In this document: positions 31,878 to 35,466 of the stretch, one piece after another | How the letters are laid out: each line of letters starts with the position of its first letter | How positions within the stretch are numbered: position 1 is the stretch's first letter | Assembly: GCA_947631215.1 (NCBI GenBank) | Contig: CANRKN010000011.1 | Location: forward strand, 1-35,466 | Reading direction: 5' to 3' | DNA length: 35,466 bases | DNA from: an uncultured Oscillospiraceae bacterium | GTDB taxonomy: Bacteria > Bacillota_A > Clostridia > Oscillospirales > Oscillospiraceae | Translations under genes and position numbers: made by a program | The notes under the pieces: generated by a model | The model's input: the letters and a program-made list of their open reading frames with translations, nothing else | Told to the model about the DNA's origin: nothing | The model's database searches: none

Positions 31878-31910
31878 TAGTTATATTCACAAAAATGATG
31901 AATATTTTCA
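31868..31910. promoter_or_regulatory. ArgR/AhrC-like operator region
   Basis: TGAATAT (31868-31874) and ATATTCA (31883-31889) form an inverted pair, and TGAATATTTTCA follows at 31899-31910. The ARG box core is TGAAT..ATTCA; the spacing here (8 bases between the first arms) is wider than the usual box, so half-site use by the hexameric repressor is the likelier reading. No argR gene is in the window. Confidence 0.55.
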
Positions 31911-31924
31911 AGGCTCGCGCCCTA

Positions 31925-31953
31925 TTGCAATGGGCCCTTATGGGGTGTATCAT
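31925..31953 (+). promoter_or_regulatory. Promoter for the rightward MFS transporter gene
   Basis: TTGCAA (31925-31930), a 17-bp spacer, TATCAT (31948-31953). The transcript would start about 6 to 15 bases before the candidate start codons, leaving a very short leader. Confidence 0.6.
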
Positions 31954-31965
31954 CTTTCCGGGGAG

Positions 31966-33201
31966 ATGATGGGCGTGAAGAAAAAGAAAGCGGCCGCCGG
32001 GGCTATGGGGTTCATACTGCTTTTCGGCATCGTGAGTCTCTTTTCCGACATGACCCACGAGGGCGCCGCCAGCATCCGGGGAGCCTATATGGCCCTGATG
32101 GGCGCCAGCGCGGCGGCCATCGGCTTCGCCTCGGGCCTGGGGGAGCTGGTGGGCTACTCCATGCGCTACGTGTTCGGGGCCCTGACGGACAGGACGGGCC
32201 GGTACTGGCCCATGACCATCCTGGGCTACGTGCTGGACATCCTGGCCGTGCCGGCGTTGGCCCTGGTGGGAGAACACGGGTGGGTGGCCGCCTGCGCGTT
32301 GCTCATCGTCCAGCGCATGGGAAAAGCCATCAAAAAGCCCGCCAAGGACACCATCATGTCCTTCGCCGCCAGCCAGCTTGGCGCGGGAAAGAGCTTTGGC
32401 ATCCAGGAGCTTCTGGACCAGATCGGCGCGTTCCTGGGCCCGGTGCTCCTGTACGTGGTGATGCTCTTCCGCCGGGGCGGGGATACGTTCGATACTTACG
32501 CCTTCTGCTTCGCCGTGCTGGCCGTGCCCGGGGCCGTCACCATCATTCTTCTTCTCGTGACCCGGTCCAAGTTCCCCCACCCGGAGCGCTTTGAGCCGGA
32601 GCCCAAGGAATATGTGCCCTTCAAGCTCAAAAAGTCCTTCAAACTCTACATCGCGGGCATCAGCCTGTTCGCCTTCGGCTTTGCGGACTACTCCCTCATC
32701 ATCATGCACGTGTCCCGCAAGTTCACGGCCGTGGCCGGGAGCCTGGCCGATACCGGCGCTCTGGTGAGCACCGGGGATCTGCCCCTTCTCTACGCCGGGG
32801 CCATGCTGGTGGACGCTGTGGCAGCCCTGGCCTTCGGGTATCTCTACGACAAAAAGGGGCTCAAGGCCCTGGTGTGGTCCACCGTCCTCTCCGCCCCCTT
32901 CGCGCCGCTGGTGTTTCTGGCGGACAGCGTGCCGGTGCTGCTGGTCGGCGTCGCCCTCTGGGGCGTGGGCATGGGGGCCCAGGAGTCCATATTGAAGGCC
33001 GCCGTGGCCGGCATGGTGCCCAAGGCCAGCCGGGCCACCGGGTACGGGGTGTTCGAGTGCTCCTTCGGCATATTCTGGTTTCTGGGGAGCTGGGCCCTGG
33101 GTGCGCTCTATGACGTGAGCCTGCCCGCCATGGCGGCGGTGTCCGTCCTCGCCCAGCTCGCCGCCATCCCCCTCTACCTCGCCGCGGAGAAGGGAGAATA
33201 A
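31966..33201 (+). CDS. Major facilitator superfamily transporter
   Basis: About 411 residues with about twelve hydrophobic segments. The first loop between helices 2 and 3 carries MRYVFGALTDRTGRYWPM, the MFS 'G-x-l-x-D-r-x-G-r' signature, and the equivalent second-half loop is FGYLYDKKGLKAL. A basic KKKK cluster precedes helix 1. The frame is open from 31843, but those codons cover the promoter. Candidate starts are ATG 31966, ATG 31969 and GTG 31975; GGGGAG (31960-31965) fits the GTG best. The substrate is not predictable. It is divergent from argG, and the gap contains the ArgR-like sites, so arginine-linked control is possible but unproven. Confidence 0.8.
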   Translation: MMGVKKKKAAAGAMGFILLFGIVSLFSDMTHEGAASIRGAYMALMGASAAAIGFASGLGELVGYSMRYVFGALTDRTGRYWPMTILGYVLDILAVPALALVGEHGWVAACALLIVQRMGKAIKKPAKDTIMSFAASQLGAGKSFGIQELLDQIGAFLGPVLLYVVMLFRRGGDTFDTYAFCFAVLAVPGAVTIILLLVTRSKFPHPERFEPEPKEYVPFKLKKSFKLYIAGISLFAFGFADYSLIIMHVSRKFTAVAGSLADTGALVSTGDLPLLYAGAMLVDAVAALAFGYLYDKKGLKALVWSTVLSAPFAPLVFLADSVPVLLVGVALWGVGMGAQESILKAAVAGMVPKASRATGYGVFECSFGIFWFLGSWALGALYDVSLPAMAAVSVLAQLAAIPLYLAAEKGE

Positions 33202-33239
33202 CGAAAAACTGCCGGGCGTCTGCCCGGCAGTTTTTCGTT
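33200..33239. terminator. Long bidirectional terminator after the MFS gene
   Basis: AACGAAAAACTGCCGGGC (33200-33217) pairs perfectly with GCCCGGCAGTTTTTCGTT (33222-33239) around a 4-nt loop. It includes the last bases of the stop codon. T-runs lie on both strands, and it serves the convergent XRE gene too. Confidence 0.9.
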
Positions 33240-33246
33240 ATATTAT

Positions 33247-33492
33247 TCATTCCCGGCCCAGGAGCCAGTCAACGGACACATGGAGGATGTCCGCCAGGGC
33301 GTTCAGCTCGATGTCGGACACAGACCGCTTCTGCCCCTCCAGCAATGACAGCGCGGGCACGCTCATGTCCACGCCCGCTGTCTGGAGCTTCGCCAGAAGC
33401 TCCACCTGTTTCATACCCAGGGCGAGCCTGGCCTCCGTGACGCGGGCTCCGACGATATTCCTGTCCCCCAGCGCCAGCTTTCGCGTCTTCAC
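33247..33492 (-). CDS. XRE-family helix-turn-helix regulator
   Basis: 81 residues, essentially one Cro/C1-type DNA-binding domain: ARVTEARLALGMKQVELLAKLQ (first helices), VDMSVPALSLLEGQKRSVSDIELNALADILHVSVDWLLGRE (recognition helix and the typical 'L...L.vs.d.Llg' end). It starts with GTG at 33492, preceded by AGGGGGTG. It lies 28 bases past an MFS transporter gene on the same strand and probably regulates that small operon. Confidence 0.88.
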   Translation of the reverse strand: MKTRKLALGDRNIVGARVTEARLALGMKQVELLAKLQTAGVDMSVPALSLLEGQKRSVSDIELNALADILHVSVDWLLGRE

Positions 33493-33520
33493 CCTGTCAC
33501 CCCCTTTTCACCTGGACGTT

Positions 33521-34696
33521 TCACGCTCCCGGCTTTGCCGTCATTTTGTCCCGCACGCCCAGGGCCATCACCAGCGCCCCCAGACAGGCGGAGGCCGATG
33601 TTATCGCCAAGGCCGCCTTGAGCCCCAGGGCGTCTATGAGCACGCCCCCGAAGCCGGAGGCGCACACGCTGCCCAATGTGGACAGGGCCGTCACATAGGC
33701 CTGGGCCCGATTGGCGTTTTTGGGGCCGGAGAGCTCGCCGGCATAACGCACCGACGCGGGGATGAACAGGGCGTAGCCCAAAAGCTGGAAGGTCATGCCC
33801 CCGTATACGCCGCCCAGGGAGCCGGAAACGAGCACCAGCAGGTTTTTCACGGCAAAGAACACCGCCGCGAACCGGAGCATCCCGGCGCAGGAAAAGCGCC
33901 GCAGGAGCCGGTCGAAGAGGAACATGGTGGGCAGCTCCAGCACCGCCACGTACATGGTGAGCATGCCCATGTCCGCGTCGTCCCCGCCCACGCCCCGGAC
34001 GATCTGGAGCATGTAGCCGGAGAGGAAGCTGTGGCTGAAAAAGAGGAGCACCGCCGCGGCGAGCAGCGCCCGGAAGCGGCTGTCTTTGAGCACGCTCCCC
34101 GCCCCGGAAGAATTATCCTTCTCCGCCGCAGGGGCCGGGGTCCCCGCCCGGGAGAACCAGGCCATGAGCGTAAGCATCAGCGCCGCCGTGATGAGCCCCG
34201 CGGCGGGCACCGCGTTCACGCCGGTGCGCAATATCACCCGGCCCAGCACCGCCGCCAGCACGCCGTAGGTAAGCGACCCCACCGCCCGGCATACGCCGAA
34301 GGGGATGGCCGTGCCCAGCCGCTCGATATAGTAGGCAAAGGCGTTCACCAGGGGCTGGAGCATGATGACCAGCGCCAGGAAGAGCACATATACCGCCGTC
34401 AGCACCGGCCCCCGGCCCGGCAGGAACAGCACCGCCGCCGTCACGGCCCCCACCGCGGCGGTGGACCCGCCGATGACCGCCAGCGGCGCCCTCGCCGTCC
34501 TGTCCGCCAAGGCCGCCGCCGGGGTCTGCATGGCCAGACCCAGAATATACCCCGCCGCCACGATGGCCCCCAGGGCGCTGTTGGAATATCCCCGCCCCAG
34601 CAGGAAGTTGGAGGAGAAGGAGTACGCCAGGCAGCACAGCATCCAGTAGACGCCGTTCAGGGCCCCGTAGGCCCCCCGCAGGCTCCGGGAGCTCAC
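33521..34696 (-). CDS. MFS transporter (MFS_1-like)
   Basis: 391 residues with about twelve hydrophobic segments. The N-terminal helix GALNGVYWMLCCLAYSFSSNFLLGRGYSNSALGAI and the ALADRTARAPL loop (an MFS 'G/A-x-x-a-D-r' loop) resemble the LacY-like MFS_1_like group; the second half has FDRLLRRFSCAGML. The frame is open to 34753, but GTG 34696 overlaps the stop of the upstream gene (GTGA), which fits translational coupling and removes a non-hydrophobic extension. The central loop is long and charged (AEKDNSSGAGSV). The substrate is unknown. Confidence 0.85.
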   Translation of the reverse strand: MSSRSLRGAYGALNGVYWMLCCLAYSFSSNFLLGRGYSNSALGAIVAAGYILGLAMQTPAAALADRTARAPLAVIGGSTAAVGAVTAAVLFLPGRGPVLTAVYVLFLALVIMLQPLVNAFAYYIERLGTAIPFGVCRAVGSLTYGVLAAVLGRVILRTGVNAVPAAGLITAALMLTLMAWFSRAGTPAPAAEKDNSSGAGSVLKDSRFRALLAAAVLLFFSHSFLSGYMLQIVRGVGGDDADMGMLTMYVAVLELPTMFLFDRLLRRFSCAGMLRFAAVFFAVKNLLVLVSGSLGGVYGGMTFQLLGYALFIPASVRYAGELSGPKNANRAQAYVTALSTLGSVCASGFGGVLIDALGLKAALAITSASACLGALVMALGVRDKMTAKPGA

Positions 34697-35463
34697 GGCC
34701 GGTTCATCCGGGCCCGGAGGGCGTCCGTGACCGCGGCCTCGAACACCTGGCACGCCGCCGCGTGGTACTCGTCCAGCTTCGCTGCCACCGCGGCCGGGTC
34801 CATGGGCGTCTGGCAGTAGGTGTCCGTGTCCAGGATGAACTCCCGCCGCCGGTTGGGCCGGGGATACTCCCCGTTGAAAATGCCGTAGCGGATGGTGGCT
34901 CTATCGGTGCCATAGTTCAGCTCCGTGGTGCACATGTGCCTCGCCAGGGCCCCGTCGTTAGCCGCAAAGCGCAGGCCGCCCAGCAGCCATGGGTTAACAT
35001 AATGTTCCCAAAAATCCGCCCCCAGCCCCGGCCCGGCATCGGCTTCCGGTAGTTTTATCTCGTTTACATAACGCATGCCCAGCCGCCGCACCTTCAGCGC
35101 CGGGAACTGGCTCTGCATGGCGTCCATCAGCTCCAGGAAGCCGTCCCGCAGGCCGGCGTAGCCCTCGTACCGGGGCTGGGACAGGAACACGTACTCGCTG
35201 CACACTGCCGCGTGCATGGTCCGGCCCTCGGTCCAGAAGTTGTGCTCCAGGAAGTTGATGGTCCGGGTGTCCCGGACGGGCCCCTGGGGCGTCTTCTGGA
35301 CCCGGACCTCCGTCCGGGAGCGGTTGATGCTGTTCCGCTCGGGGTAGTCCTCCAACGCCGGCAGCAGCGCCGCCGGGAAGGGTCCGACGAAGGGGGCCGT
35401 GCCGGAGACGAAGTCCGCCCGCAGCACCACCTGGGTCAAAAAATCTCTCGCATATTTGGGCAT
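34693..35463 (-). CDS. TIGR04255-family protein
   Basis: 256 residues from the ATG at 35463, three bases from the window edge; any upstream start or ribosome binding site cannot be seen. The opening MPKYARDFLTQVVLRADF, the middle VRRLGMRYVNEIKLP and the end region with RREFILDTDTYC match the TIGR04255 group of uncharacterised bacterial proteins ('l..vv.ri.f', 'r.glRYiN.i'). No catalytic motif or membrane segment is visible. Its stop overlaps the GTG of the MFS gene (GTGA), so the two are translated together. A joint role in transport-linked sensing would be inference only. Confidence 0.75.
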   Translation of the reverse strand: MPKYARDFLTQVVLRADFVSGTAPFVGPFPAALLPALEDYPERNSINRSRTEVRVQKTPQGPVRDTRTINFLEHNFWTEGRTMHAAVCSEYVFLSQPRYEGYAGLRDGFLELMDAMQSQFPALKVRRLGMRYVNEIKLPEADAGPGLGADFWEHYVNPWLLGGLRFAANDGALARHMCTTELNYGTDRATIRYGIFNGEYPRPNRRREFILDTDTYCQTPMDPAAVAAKLDEYHAAACQVFEAAVTDALRARMNRP

Positions 35464-35466
35464 GAT

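Noticed and set aside
1..35466. CRISPR arrays, insertion sequences, tRNA or rRNA genes
   Set aside because: No regularly spaced repeats, transposase-like proteins or tRNA/rRNA signature sequences were seen on either strand.

Overview
The window (about 65% G+C by eye) looks like chromosomal DNA from a high-GC, spore-forming, anaerobic Firmicute, most plausibly an Oscillospiraceae-type gut clostridium. That reading rests on spoIVB and a SpoIID-family protein together with ClpC, a four-subunit ferredoxin-dependent 2-oxoacid oxidoreductase, a small 2[4Fe-4S] ferredoxin, a TAXI-type TRAP transporter and GGAGG-type ribosome binding sites. The genus is inference. I see no rRNA, tRNA, CRISPR array, insertion sequence or prophage gene.

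Layout. 1-300: 3' end of htpG and a shared terminator. 300-1307: spoIVB (minus). 1569-4769: TAXI binding protein and fused TRAP permease with their promoter (minus). 4905-9804: plus-strand operon of an FMN 2-hydroxyacid oxidase, a soluble hybrid histidine kinase and a large protein ending in an abbreviated HD-GYP-like domain. 9816-14847: rsmI, a tiny membrane protein, a WYL regulator behind murI, a divergent Asp/Glu racemase, then proC-ybaK. 14891-16634: mscL divergent from an ArsB/SLC13-type permease. 16683-22252: a minus-strand run, in transcription order: membrane protein, korD, korA, korB, korC, CoA-transferase, PQ-loop-like protein. 22297-26160: spoIID-like gene, thioesterase, clpC. 26240-28064: ferredoxin, TrmN6-like methyltransferase, GNAT-like protein and a 59-residue protein. 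28075-29262: a promoter, a long structured RNA ending in a terminator, and an acyltransferase gene of visibly lower G+C. 29269-31913: argGH with ArgR-like operators. 31925-35466: two MFS transporters, an XRE regulator and a TIGR04255-family protein.

How the genes may work together. The KorDABC products can yield succinyl-CoA (or another acyl-CoA) and reduced ferredoxin; the adjacent CoA-transferase would move CoA to acetate. The oxidase/kinase/HD-GYP-like operon looks like a sensory unit whose final receiver has no output domain of its own, so the third protein is its natural partner.

The two strongest candidates for undescribed biology are the roughly 280-nt RNA at 28104-28388, arranged like a transcription-terminating riboswitch in front of an acyltransferase, and the oxidase/hybrid-kinase/HD-lacking HD-GYP operon.
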